NCBI GenBank assembly: GCA_037144355.1
Contig: JBAWWY010000012.1
Coordinates: 1-39,071, forward strand
Direction: 5' to 3'
DNA length: 39,071 bases
Source: JBAWWY01 sp037144355
Lineage (GTDB): Bacteria; Bacillota; Clostridia; Peptostreptococcales; Anaerovoracaceae
The notes below the pieces were generated by a model. That model ran no database searches. It was not told the origin of the DNA and saw nothing but the letters and a program-made list of their open reading frames with translations. A program made the position numbers and the translations under genes. Shown here piece after piece: positions 6,927-14,880 of this stretch (the first letter of the stretch is position 1; the number at the start of each line of letters is the position of its first letter).

Positions 6927-7846
6927 AAGGCACCTCCCAATATGCGGATTTCAGGCTCCAGCATTATTCCCGACTGGTGGAAGACCCTTTCTCTTACAAT
7001 ATCTATCAACTCGATTATATCTGTTGCTGTAGCTTGCTTCTCATTTACTATAAAACCTGCATGGAGTTTTGAAACACTTGCTCCACCATGGATATATCCC
7101 TTTAGTCCAGCTTCTTCGACAAGCTTGCCAGCAAAGCTTCCTTCAGGTCTTTTAAAAGTGCTTCCAGCGCTTGGCAGATTAACTGGCTGTTTCTCGTTTC
7201 TTCTTCTATTTAATTCCTTCATTCTGAAGAGTATTTCTTCTTCGTCCCCGGCTTCCAGTTGAAAACTTCCCTCCAATATGATGTAGTCCTTTTCCCAGAA
7301 TACGCTGCTTCGATATGCAAAATTCATGTCCTCTTTGCTCAAGTGAAGAATTTTTCCATTTTTATCTATGCATCTAGTACTAACAATAATATCCTTGATT
7401 TCTCCATCATAAGCACCTGCATTCATATAAATTCCGCCGCCGATGCTACCTGGTATACCAGAAGCAAATTCCAAACCTGTGAGATTCGCCACAGCAGCTT
7501 GCCTTGAAACCTTGGAGAGCAATGCCCCCGCCTGTGCATGTATCATATCTCCATCAACATAACTTTTCTCAAAGTTTGTTCCAAGTTTTATTACCAACCC
7601 TTCGTAGCCTTCATCCCTAACTAGGATGTTTGTGCCGTTTCCCATAAGAAAATAAGGGAAATCATCCTCGTAGCAAATTTCTCTCAGTTTTATCAATTCA
7701 CCTACAGATTCCGGCAATACCAAAATTGAAGCCCTGCCACCAGCTTTAAAAGATGAATACATGGACATATCAGGGTTCTCAATAATTTGTTTATCTTGAA
7801 GCATTTTTCTTGCTTTATTTATAACATTTTTTTCTTTATTTTTCAT
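6923..7846 (-). CDS. murB: UDP-N-acetylenolpyruvoylglucosamine reductase MurB
   Basis: MurB reduces UDP-GlcNAc-enolpyruvate to UDP-MurNAc with FAD and NADPH in peptidoglycan synthesis. The sequence shows SSFKAGGRA, the FAD-binding GNGTNILV and ASGIPGSIGGGIYMNAGAYDGEI, the YRSSVF segment typical of the type II (Tyr-loop-lacking) branch, the catalytic Ser context PSAGSTFKRP, and the LEPEI end. I start at ATG 7844-7846 (307 residues). A clear promoter at 7871-7900 lies inside the longer open frame, which therefore cannot start further upstream on that transcript. It leads the murB-PHP-rapZ operon. Confidence 0.95.
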   Translation of the reverse strand: MKNKEKNVINKARKMLQDKQIIENPDMSMYSSFKAGGRASILVLPESVGELIKLREICYEDDFPYFLMGNGTNILVRDEGYEGLVIKLGTNFEKSYVDGDMIHAQAGALLSKVSRQAAVANLTGLEFASGIPGSIGGGIYMNAGAYDGEIKDIIVSTRCIDKNGKILHLSKEDMNFAYRSSVFWEKDYIILEGSFQLEAGDEEEILFRMKELNRRRNEKQPVNLPSAGSTFKRPEGSFAGKLVEEAGLKGYIHGGASVSKLHAGFIVNEKQATATDIIELIDIVRERVFHQSGIMLEPEIRILGGAL

Positions 7847-7870
7847 AATCATCACTTTATTAACTACAAA

Positions 7871-7900
7871 ATTGTACCGATTTACTAATATCTTGTTCAA
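7871..7900 (-). promoter_or_regulatory. Sigma-A promoter of murB
   Basis: TTGAAC (7895-7900) and TACAAT (7871-7876) are on minus with an 18-base spacer. Transcription would begin near 7863, which fixes the murB start to the downstream ATG. Confidence 0.75.
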
Positions 7901-8005
7901 TAATATCATTATTCTTGGTCTTTTACAACCTGACAGCTCTTTTAAGTGTTCTGAGAGCTTAATCTTGCGTTTTTGTGGAAAATAAAAGAAAATGATTTTG
8001 CTTTA

Positions 8006-8039
8006 TGCATAATTATCAATATTTTTGCATATTTATAAA
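8006..8039 (+). promoter_or_regulatory. Tandem ARG-box-like operators of argGH
   Basis: Two 14-base sites, TGCATAATTATCAA (8006-8019) and TGCATATTTATAAA (8026-8039), resemble the ArgR box TGAATAATTATTCA at about 11 of 14 positions each. Their centres are 20 bases apart, the same spacing as at argB. They lie just upstream of the -35. ArgR control is inferred. Confidence 0.55.
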
Positions 8040-8047
8040 AATACTGC

Positions 8048-8076
8048 TTGAAATGACATTCCCACTATGTTATACT
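8048..8076 (+). promoter_or_regulatory. Sigma-A promoter of argGH
   Basis: TTGAAA (8048-8053) and TATACT (8071-8076) have an ideal 17-base spacer. GGGAGGA at 8095-8101 then precedes the argG ATG, so the longer in-frame start at 8067 is excluded. Confidence 0.8.
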
Positions 8077-8108
8077 CCAATACAAAGTATGTTTGGGAGG
8101 ACAAAAAA

Positions 8109-9377
8109 ATGGCAAAAGAAAAAATAATATTAGCATATTCAGGAGGTCTTGACACCTCTGTAATAGTAACCTGGCTTAAGGATACCTATGATTACGATGT
8201 TATAGCAGCATGCGTTAATGTTGGACAAGACGATGATTTTTCAGCGATTGAAAAGAAAGCTTATTCCACAGGCGCTTCAAAATGCTACGTGATTGATGTT
8301 GTTGAAGAATTTATTACTGACTTTATCTGGCCAACAATGAAGGCTGGAGCAGTATATGAGAGTGATTATTTGTTAGGGACTTCCTTTGCTAGACCATTAA
8401 TCGCAAAAGAATTAGTAAAAATCGCCCATGATGAAGGTGCCTACCTCATCGCCCATGGCTGCACAGGAAAGGGCAATGACCAGGTACGTTTCGAAGCAAC
8501 TATAAAGGCTTTGAACCCTGCAATAAAAATTATTGCTCCTTGGAGGCTTTGGGACCTTACTTCTAGGGAAGATTGCATTAACTATGCTAAGGAAAGAAAT
8601 ATTCCAATTGCACAGACCGTTGAAAAAATTTACAGCAGGGACCAGAACATCTGGCATATAAGCCACGAAGGCGGAAATCTGGAAGATCCATGGAATGAAC
8701 ATCTTGATGACATTCATGTAATGAGTGTTACCCCCGAGCAGGCAAAAGATGAACCTGTTTTTCTTGAAATAGGATTTGAACAGGGCATACCTGTTTCCAT
8801 CGATGGGAAAACGCTTGGTCCAGTGGAAATGCTTACCTACCTCAACAAGGTTGGTGGGGAGAATGCCATTGGAACGATAGATATAATTGAAAATAGGCTT
8901 GTTGGAATGAAGTCCCGTGGTGTTTATGAAACTCCAGGTGGAACTATTATTTATAAGGCCCACAGTGCTCTTGAAAAATTAATATTGGATAGGGACACCA
9001 TGGCTTATAAAAATATCGTTGCCCAGAAATATGCGCAGCTGGTTTATGACGGTTTATGGTATACTCCTCTAAGGGAAGCCATTGATGCTTTTGTAAATTC
9101 AACTCAAACCTATGTAACCGGCGTGGTGAAAATGAAGCTTTATAAAGGAAATTGCACTCCTGTAGCTTCCAAGTCAAAGTATTCGCTTTATAGCGAAGAA
9201 TTCGCCACATTTAGCAAGGATGAAGTTTATAATCAAAAGGATGCGGAAGGTTTTATCAACTTGTTTGCCCTTCCACTGAAAATCAGGGCTATTTTGAAAG
9301 AAAAAAATCAAGAAGGAAGTGAAATAAATGAAGCTTTGGGGAGGAAGGTTCTCAAAGGAGGAGAGTTTGTCGGCTAA
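8109..9377 (+). CDS. argG: Argininosuccinate synthase
   Basis: ArgG joins citrulline and aspartate with ATP to give argininosuccinate. The 422-residue product has the N-type ATP pyrophosphatase loop AYSGGLDTSV (residues 9-18), then IAHGCTGKGNDQVRFE and the citrulline/aspartate-binding segments (EGGNLEDPWNE). ATG 8109 has GGGAGGA upstream. The usual family end is near LPLKIRAILKEK. This protein runs about 20 residues further and overlaps argH by 50 bases in another frame, which suggests a lost stop codon or deliberate coupling. Confidence 0.96.
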   Translation: MAKEKIILAYSGGLDTSVIVTWLKDTYDYDVIAACVNVGQDDDFSAIEKKAYSTGASKCYVIDVVEEFITDFIWPTMKAGAVYESDYLLGTSFARPLIAKELVKIAHDEGAYLIAHGCTGKGNDQVRFEATIKALNPAIKIIAPWRLWDLTSREDCINYAKERNIPIAQTVEKIYSRDQNIWHISHEGGNLEDPWNEHLDDIHVMSVTPEQAKDEPVFLEIGFEQGIPVSIDGKTLGPVEMLTYLNKVGGENAIGTIDIIENRLVGMKSRGVYETPGGTIIYKAHSALEKLILDRDTMAYKNIVAQKYAQLVYDGLWYTPLREAIDAFVNSTQTYVTGVVKMKLYKGNCTPVASKSKYSLYSEEFATFSKDEVYNQKDAEGFINLFALPLKIRAILKEKNQEGSEINEALGRKVLKGGEFVG

Positions 9378-10704
9378 TGAATTCAATGCATCTATTGAAT
9401 TCGACCAAAAGCTCTTTGCCCAGGACATAGAAGGAAGTATTGCCCATGCCAAAATGCTTGGGTGTCAGAATATAATTTCAAAAGAAGAATCAACAACTAT
9501 CATAAATGCCCTCCAGGATATCCTGGAGGACATTTATGCAGGTAAAATAGAATTTGATATTGCAAATGAAGATATCCATATGAATATTGAGGCTATCCTC
9601 ACAAATAGAATCGGAGATGTTGGGAAAAAGCTCCATACTGCCAGAAGCAGAAACGACCAAGTCGCTTTGGACCTCAGGCTGTATGTAAAAGAGGAAATTA
9701 TTTCAATTCAGTTATTGCTCAAATCTCTATTGAGTTGCCTTCTTGAGCTATCTAAAGAGCATCAGGAAACGGTAATGCCTGGCTACACCCATCTTCAAAG
9801 AGCCCAGCCCATAACTTTCGCATTTCATCTTATGGCATATTTCCAAATGTTTAAAAGGGATTTGGAACGATTCGAAGATTCTTTAAAGCGAACCGATGTA
9901 ATGCCTTTGGGAAGCTGCGCATTGGCTGGAACTTCGTATAATACCGATAGGCAATTGCTTGCTTCAGAACTTGGTTTTAATTCCGTTTCGGAAAATGCCA
10001 TGGACTCAGTAAGCGACAGGGACTTTGCTCTGGAATTCTTAAGCGCATCATCAATAACCATGATGCACCTTAGCAGATTTTGCGAGGAGCTGGTCATTTG
10101 GAGCACTTCCGAATTTGCATTTATTGAAATCGACGATGCCTACAGTACTGGAAGCAGCATAATGCCGCAAAAGAAGAATCCCGACATGGCAGAACTTATT
10201 AGAGGTAAAACCGGACGTGTATACGGTTCCTTGGTGACCCTTCTCACCATAATGAAAGGGCTTCCACTTGCTTACAACAAGGATATGCAGGAAGACAAAC
10301 CCCCAATATTTGATACCGCTGACACGCTTAAAGCTTCATTGGGGATTTTTATAGAAATGATCTCAACAATCAAGGTTAAAACTGAAAACATGTCAAACGC
10401 AGCGAAATCAGGTTTTTTAAATGCGACAGATGCTGCGGATTATCTGGTTTCAAAGGGAATGGCCTTTAGGGATTGTCACGAGGTTATTGGAAGAATGGTG
10501 TTATATTGCATCGAGCATAATCTGGCGATTGAGGATTTAAACATGACCCAGCTGAAAAGCTTTAGTGATAAATTCCAACAGGATATCTACGATAAAATCA
10601 GCTTGAACTCCTGCTTGGCATCCAAGATTTCCTATGGATCTACTGGCTTCAAAAGCGTTTCCGTTATGCTGGAAAATGCGGAATTATATCTTAAGACTTT
10701 ATAA
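9328..10704 (+). CDS. argH: Argininosuccinate lyase
   Basis: ArgH splits argininosuccinate into arginine and fumarate. The 458-residue protein begins MKLWGGRFSKEE, as relatives do, and carries the fumarase/aspartase superfamily signature GSSIMPQKKNPD from residue 275, including the mobile catalytic-Ser loop. ARSRNDQVALDLRLY and GYTHLQRAQP are also intact. The ribosome site AGAAGGAAGTG lies inside argG. The start is secure despite the 50-base overlap with argG because the first residues are conserved. Confidence 0.96.
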   Translation: MKLWGGRFSKEESLSANEFNASIEFDQKLFAQDIEGSIAHAKMLGCQNIISKEESTTIINALQDILEDIYAGKIEFDIANEDIHMNIEAILTNRIGDVGKKLHTARSRNDQVALDLRLYVKEEIISIQLLLKSLLSCLLELSKEHQETVMPGYTHLQRAQPITFAFHLMAYFQMFKRDLERFEDSLKRTDVMPLGSCALAGTSYNTDRQLLASELGFNSVSENAMDSVSDRDFALEFLSASSITMMHLSRFCEELVIWSTSEFAFIEIDDAYSTGSSIMPQKKNPDMAELIRGKTGRVYGSLVTLLTIMKGLPLAYNKDMQEDKPPIFDTADTLKASLGIFIEMISTIKVKTENMSNAAKSGFLNATDAADYLVSKGMAFRDCHEVIGRMVLYCIEHNLAIEDLNMTQLKSFSDKFQQDIYDKISLNSCLASKISYGSTGFKSVSVMLENAELYLKTL

Positions 10705-10712
10705 TTTAGGAA

Positions 10713-10803
10713 AGTCCGAAGTGCTCCTTCCAGGCTGTGAATAAGCGATTATTAAAAAGGTACTGTAAATTTGTGAGTAAAAACATCCGAGACATAATCA
10801 GCC
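10713..10803 (+). repeat. 91-base direct repeat, copy 1
   Basis: This copy matches 10891-10981 at 88 of 91 positions. It begins with AGTCCGAAGTGCTC and ends at GACATAATCAGCC. Confidence 0.9.
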
Positions 10804-10890
10804 AACTTAAAAGTAAAACCAATTTTTATAAATAAAAGCTCGGCGCTCGAGAGAAAATGTGGCACGTGACCACGGACTTGTATTTTAGAA

Positions 10891-10981
10891 AGTCCGAAGT
10901 GCTCATCCCAGGCTGTGAATAAGCGATTATTAAAAAGGTACTGAAAATTTGTGAGTAAAAACATCCGAGACATAATCAGCC
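10891..10981 (+). repeat. 91-base direct repeat, copy 2
   Basis: This is the second copy, 178 bases downstream of the first. Unlike copy 1, it is followed by the matching inverted right end at about 10998-11040. Confidence 0.9.
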
Positions 10982-11050
10982 TAAGCACCTTGGTGCGTGG
11001 CGTGTCGAGTGTTTTTCAAGCAAATTTACAGTACCTTTTTTTAAACCTTG

Positions 11051-11770
11051 TTAATTAATATTGGTGATTGAAAGCAAAAACTCCTGCTTCTTGAGTATAA
11101 GCTCAACTAACTTTTCATATAGCGGACTTGCATCCTCAGTCTTGATGTATTTTCTAATCAAATCGAAGTATTCCTGCTCTTTCATATCTAGCATCACAAT
11201 TGGAAGTCCGTTTCTAACTAGTTCATACTGCATTGCGAACCTGGCAATTTCCAAATTTCCTGATTCAAAAGGATAGATTTCAACAAGCTTGTTATGCATA
11301 TATGCAGCTCTCAAAATTGGGTTCATCTCGCTCCCCGCATCCTTCATAAAATCAAAAAGCAATTTCATCTGCTCTTGTATTTCCTTAAAATGCGGTGGGA
11401 TATAGTCTATTGAGTGAAGCACCGGATTTGAACTTCTAAAGATGGCTTCCCTATTTTTTATAAAAGCATGATAAATCTTGATCATGGATTTTTCATCAAG
11501 CATTTCTCTGAGTTCCGACATTTCATTTAAAAGACTAAAAACATCGCAATAATTTCTTATTAGAATATGATCATTAATTGAAAGGGAAACTACATATTCT
11601 CCTCTGATAATGCTGAATATATCTTCCTTTTGAAATAAAATACCCTCGAGAAGCAAACCTCCCCAGATAAGATCAAACTGATTTTGCTCTTTGACAAGCT
11701 CCACAGCTTCCGCTTTATATGGCTTGCGATTTTCAAGCATAAGTTTCTTTCTTTTTATTTCCGTGTACAC
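11051..11770 (-). CDS. Fic-fold protein with a destroyed catalytic motif
   Basis: This 239-residue protein matches the Fic/DOC layout: an N-terminal helix with WGGLLLEG (E42, G43, like the inhibitory S/TxxxE(G/N) motif but without Ser/Thr), a central helical part, and YPFESGNLEIAR at 166-177. The family active motif is HxFx(D/E)GNGRxxR, in which His is the catalytic base. Here His is Tyr166, the acidic residue is Ser170, Gly-Arg is Leu173-Glu174, and only Phe168, Gly171, Asn172 and Arg177 remain. AMP transfer is therefore unlikely. The frame is intact and the GTG start has AAAGGGAG upstream, so it looks like a maintained protein, not debris. It follows argC by 18 bases in the same direction. 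A binding or regulatory role is possible but unproven. Confidence 0.7.
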   Translation of the reverse strand: MYTEIKRKKLMLENRKPYKAEAVELVKEQNQFDLIWGGLLLEGILFQKEDIFSIIRGEYVVSLSINDHILIRNYCDVFSLLNEMSELREMLDEKSMIKIYHAFIKNREAIFRSSNPVLHSIDYIPPHFKEIQEQMKLLFDFMKDAGSEMNPILRAAYMHNKLVEIYPFESGNLEIARFAMQYELVRNGLPIVMLDMKEQEYFDLIRKYIKTEDASPLYEKLVELILKKQEFLLSITNIN

Positions 11771-11788
11771 ATTTCTCCCTTTCGCCTC

Positions 11789-12841
11789 TTAAGGAATTAG
11801 CGGCATAAGGCGTGATAAACCTTCTCCACAGTCAAACCCAAACATCAGATTCATATTCTGCACGGCTTGTCCTGCGGCACCCTTTATTAGATTGTCTATG
11901 GCGGAAGTTATAATAATCCTTCTTGATCTAATGTCCACCTTTATGCTGATATCGCAAAAATTTGTATTGGTTACAAATCTGGTTTCCAATGGCTCGCGTC
12001 TTATTCTGATAAACGGCGAATTGGCATAATACTTCTCATATATTTCGTAGATATCATTATCCGAGCAGAAAGTGATTGCATTGATATAACACGTTGCCAA
12101 TATTCCCCTTTTCATTGGAATCAAATGAGGGGTGAATGTGATGTTCAGTCTTTCCCCATAAATGATTGATAATTCCTGTTCAATTTCGGGGATATGCCTA
12201 TGCGTGGCAATGCTGTATGCCTTTATTGATTCACTGGATTCTGCAAGAAGCAAGGCCATTTCCTCTTTCCTGCCAGCACCGGTTACTCCGGATTTGGCAT
12301 CGATAATGATGGAATATGGGTCTACCAGTTCATCTGTTCTGAGCAGTGGTGCCAAAGCTAAAATGCTTGCGGTGGAATAGCACCCGGGATTTGCAATCAA
12401 TCTTGCTTCTTTGATGTCCTTTTCGAACAGCTCGGGTAAGCCATAAACTGCATGTTCCAAGATTTCTCCTGCCTTATGCTCTGTCTTGTACCAGAATTCA
12501 TATGTTTCCTTTTCAAGTATTCTGAAATCTCCACTTAAATCAATCAGTCTTTTATTCTTCTCCAGCGCCTTCTTTGCTATTTCAAATACTGCCCCGCTGG
12601 GAAGAGCTGAAAAAACCACATCAACATTTTGAATTCTTTCCAGACCTTCATCAAAGCTAATCAATTTATCAGTAAAAATACCTCTAAATTGAGGGTAAAT
12701 GTCGTTGAATTCCTTGCCAACGCTAGCACTGGAAGATATGAAATCGATCTCAACTTCCTTGTGTGAGAGTAAAATAGAAATTAGCTGCTGTCCTGAGTAT
12801 CCGGTTGCTCCAAATACACCCGCTTTAATTTTCTTAGTCAT
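11789..12841 (-). CDS. argC: N-acetyl-gamma-glutamyl-phosphate reductase
   Basis: ArgC reduces N-acetylglutamyl phosphate to the semialdehyde with NADPH in arginine synthesis. The 350-residue product has the dinucleotide-binding GVFGATGYSGQQL near the start and the active-site Cys in NPGCYSTA (C154), with HRHIPEIEQEL and TPHLIPMKRGI further on. I start at ATG 12839-12841, which has AAGGAG nine bases upstream; the longer frame begins with TTG inside that ribosome site. It is separated from argBJ by two unrelated genes and followed by the Fic-like gene. Confidence 0.95.
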   Translation of the reverse strand: MTKKIKAGVFGATGYSGQQLISILLSHKEVEIDFISSSASVGKEFNDIYPQFRGIFTDKLISFDEGLERIQNVDVVFSALPSGAVFEIAKKALEKNKRLIDLSGDFRILEKETYEFWYKTEHKAGEILEHAVYGLPELFEKDIKEARLIANPGCYSTASILALAPLLRTDELVDPYSIIIDAKSGVTGAGRKEEMALLLAESSESIKAYSIATHRHIPEIEQELSIIYGERLNITFTPHLIPMKRGILATCYINAITFCSDNDIYEIYEKYYANSPFIRIRREPLETRFVTNTNFCDISIKVDIRSRRIIITSAIDNLIKGAAGQAVQNMNLMFGFDCGEGLSRLMPLIP

Positions 12842-12884
12842 GCTTGTTTGCTCCTTCAATTATATTAAACTATTTTCATTGTAT

Positions 12885-13244
12885 TTATTTTTTATTGTCA
12901 TTCACTTCATTTATATCGTCAAGTAATTCTGCTTCTTCCAATAACTCTGCTTCTTCCAATTGATCTTCATCCATTTCTTCAATTTCTTCGCAGGTCAGCG
13001 GTGCGATGATATTCAAAGCATCCTCAAGTGCACCTTCTGGAACATATAAATCTATCTGGAAGGCTGAACTTGAGCCCATGATAATTTCTGCCGCATTGGC
13101 AAACCCCTGGAATTTTCTCATTACCGGAATACCTTCCGAGTTCAACTTTGATTCCAAAATATCAGCTTCCATTGAATTGTCAGTTGAAACAAGAAAAGTT
13201 CCATCTCTCCAGTGTTCTTGATCTTTTTCTTTTTTACCAAACAT
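12885..13244 (-). CDS. Small DUF2007-type protein with acidic tail
   Basis: This 119-residue protein of unknown function resembles the DUF2007 (putative signal-transducing) fold: DGTFLVSTDNSMEADILESKLNSEGIPV near the N-terminus, then FQIDLYVPEGALEDALNII. The tail is very acidic and contains the tandem hexapeptide LEEAEL twice, encoded by an 18-base direct repeat (12925-12942 and 12943-12960, 17 of 18 equal). ATG 13244 has GAGGG upstream; the longer frame to 13274 is less likely. It is the first gene of a unit with argC and the Fic-like gene. Confidence 0.7.
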   Translation of the reverse strand: MFGKKEKDQEHWRDGTFLVSTDNSMEADILESKLNSEGIPVMRKFQGFANAAEIIMGSSSAFQIDLYVPEGALEDALNIIAPLTCEEIEEMDEDQLEEAELLEEAELLDDINEVNDNKK

Positions 13245-13302
13245 AATATCCCTCTTTTCTTTCCACAATTTCATTAGTTATGAATTGAATTTTCTAGGTA
13301 AT

Positions 13303-13311
13303 ATTATAACA
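13303..13311 (-). promoter_or_regulatory. Extended -10 promoter for the DUF2007-argC unit
   Basis: The minus strand reads TGTTATAAT (TGnTATAAT), about 60 bases before the DUF2007 ATG and just after the preceding terminator. The -35 is weak. Confidence 0.5.
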
Positions 13312-13328
13312 TTTTTGGGGCAAAAACA

Positions 13329-13363
13329 AAATCTGGCGAAAAATTATCTTTTTCGCCAGATTT
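13329..13363 (-). terminator. Intrinsic terminator after the carboxyltransferase gene
   Basis: A 15-base stem (AAATCTGGCGAAAAA 13329-13343 with TTTTTCGCCAGATTT 13349-13363) has a short loop. On minus it is followed by TTTGTTTTTG. It separates the carboxyltransferase gene from the argC unit. Confidence 0.85.
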
Positions 13364-13383
13364 TTCATATATGTTGGTTTTCT

Positions 13384-14781
13384 TTATACGGGATAAGTCA
13401 TATCGTCTTCGTTTAAAAGGTTCGAATCGATTTTGTATCTTTGTGCGTTTCTATATTTGAAGAATTCCACAGATGGCTGAGGGAACATTGCATATGATAA
13501 AACATCTTCATCCTGCTCGACATACTGGGCAACTTCTTTCTTCATTTTTTCGAATTCTGGTGGTATTAAATCTGCAGGCCTGCAGGTAATTACCTCTTCA
13601 TCTCCGATTATCTTTTTGATGATCTCAGGTTTGATTGGAACTGTTGTCTTGCCATACATTCCTTTGACAAGCTGCCTTACTTCGTTTGGAACCATTTTAT
13701 ATCTTTCCCCCATGACTACATTCAATACAGCCTGAGTGCCGACAATCTGGCTGGTTGGAGTAACTAGAGGTGGATACCCCAAGTCTTCCCTGACTCTTGG
13801 AACTTCTTTTAAAACTTCTTCAAACTTGTCCATGGAGTTTTGTGCCTTAAGCTGTGAAACAAGATTTGAAAGCATTCCTCCTGGAACCTGATAAAGCAAT
13901 GTGTTGATATCTACTCCCATTACTTTTGGATCAAGCAATCCGGTTTCAAGTGCTTTTTCCCTTAATGGTCTGAAGTACTCCGTAACTTTATCAAGAACTT
14001 TCAAGTCCAGTCCAGTATCATAAGGAGTCCCCATGAATGCAGCAACCATTGGTTCTGTTGGAGGTTGTGATGTTCCTTCAGCAAATGGAGATATTGCCGT
14101 GTCGATGATATCGACCCCAGCTTCCGCCGCCTTCAAATATGTCATGCTTCCAAGTCCACTTGTTGCGTGGGTATGAAGCTCGATTGGAATTTTTATTGTT
14201 TTCTTCATTTCCTTGATTAATTCATAAGTATTATAAGGGCTTAAAAGTCCAGCCATATCCTTGATACATACAGAATCCGCACCCATTTGTTCAACTTCTT
14301 TTGCCACATTGACAAATACCTGGTTTGTATGTGCGGGGCTTAAAGTGTATGAAATCGCAGCCTGTGCATGTCCGCCATTTTTCTTGCAAGCTTCAATAGA
14401 TCTTGAAAGATTTCTAGTATCATTGAGTGCATCAAAGATTCTAATTATATCAATCCCGTTTCCTATTGCTCTTTTTACAAACTCGTCAACCACATCGTCA
14501 GCATAATGTTTGTAGCCTAGGAGGTTTTGTCCTCTAAGAAGCATTTGAAGTTTTGTTTTTTTAACGACCTTCCTGATTGCCCTTAGTCTTTCCCATGGAT
14601 CCTCATTCAAGAAGCGAAGGCATGTGTCGTAAGTAGCTCCACCCCACATTTCCAAGGCGTGGTAGCCAACATTGTCTAGAGTTTCCAATATTGGAAGCAT
14701 ATCTTCAGTTTTCATCCTAGTTGCAATAAGCGACTGGTGAGCATCTCTTAAAATTGTTTCAGTAATTTTTATTTGCGCCAT
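13384..14781 (-). CDS. Carboxyltransferase subunit (PycB/OadA/transcarboxylase 5S type) without biotin domain
   Basis: This 465-residue protein carries the pyruvate/oxaloacetate carboxyltransferase TIM barrel: TETILRDAHQSLIATRM at the N-terminus, ALEMWGGATYDTCLRFL, the carboxylated-Lys region DSVCIKDMAGLLSP, and the metal ligands in ELHTHATSGLG. The conserved PYC/OADA helical part follows and the protein stops at EDDMTYPV, with no C-terminal biotinyl domain (no MKM motif). It would exchange carboxyl groups between carboxybiotin and pyruvate or oxaloacetate and needs a separate biotin carrier. No carrier, biotin carboxylase or sodium-pump decarboxylase gene is in the window. ATG 14781 follows AGGAAGG. 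It has its own promoter and terminator. Confidence 0.88.
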   Translation of the reverse strand: MAQIKITETILRDAHQSLIATRMKTEDMLPILETLDNVGYHALEMWGGATYDTCLRFLNEDPWERLRAIRKVVKKTKLQMLLRGQNLLGYKHYADDVVDEFVKRAIGNGIDIIRIFDALNDTRNLSRSIEACKKNGGHAQAAISYTLSPAHTNQVFVNVAKEVEQMGADSVCIKDMAGLLSPYNTYELIKEMKKTIKIPIELHTHATSGLGSMTYLKAAEAGVDIIDTAISPFAEGTSQPPTEPMVAAFMGTPYDTGLDLKVLDKVTEYFRPLREKALETGLLDPKVMGVDINTLLYQVPGGMLSNLVSQLKAQNSMDKFEEVLKEVPRVREDLGYPPLVTPTSQIVGTQAVLNVVMGERYKMVPNEVRQLVKGMYGKTTVPIKPEIIKKIIGDEEVITCRPADLIPPEFEKMKKEVAQYVEQDEDVLSYAMFPQPSVEFFKYRNAQRYKIDSNLLNEDDMTYPV

Positions 14782-14828
14782 TTTTACCTTCCTCATTCAA
14801 TAAAGATTTGTTTATGGTCAATACTAAC

Positions 14829-14856
14829 ATTATATCTATTTCAAACTGAATTTCAA
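14829..14856 (-). promoter_or_regulatory. Sigma-A promoter of the carboxyltransferase gene
   Basis: TTGAAA (14851-14856) and TATAAT (14829-14834) are on minus with a 16-base spacer. Confidence 0.7.
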
Positions 14857-14880
14857 TAGCCTAATCTTGTATACATTGTA

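Larger units (their letters stand above)
10713..11043. mobile_element. Remnant of an inverted-repeat mobile element (IS256-like ends or MITE)
   Basis: This fills most of the 346-base space between convergent argH and the Fic-like gene. A 91-base segment is directly repeated with 88 matches (10713-10803 and 10891-10981, offset 178). Each copy contains AAAAAGGTACTG.AAATTTG followed by GTGAGTAAAAACATCCGAGACA. The right end (about 10998-11040) is the inverse of this: TGTCGAGTGTTTTT and then CAAATTTACAGTACCTTTTT. The 15-base core GGTACTGTAAATTTG is a perfect inverted repeat between 10759 and 11035, and similarity continues for about 35 bases. GCACC-TT-GGTGC forms the tip. No transposase gene remains. 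The ends resemble IS256-family termini as I recall them. In RNA this would form a long hairpin ending in a T run, so it may also act as a terminator. Confidence 0.6.

Noticed and set aside
7847..7909. N-terminal extension of MurB
   Set aside because: A TTGAAC-18-TACAAT promoter lies in it, and the family length fits the downstream ATG.
8412..9452. Minus-strand frames opposite argG/argH
   Set aside because: They are shadows of well-conserved genes, with no family match and no ribosome sites.
10752..10988. Minus-strand 78-codon frame across the direct repeats
   Set aside because: It lies wholly in repeat DNA, has no ribosome site and shows no recognisable protein features.
10770..11057. Two GTG-started mini-frames sharing VSKNIRDIIS in the repeated segment
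   Set aside because: They sit inside the inverted-repeat ends, are 20 and about 36 codons long, lack a good ribosome site and diverge at once after the repeat. They may be traces of an old transposase start, which I cannot support.
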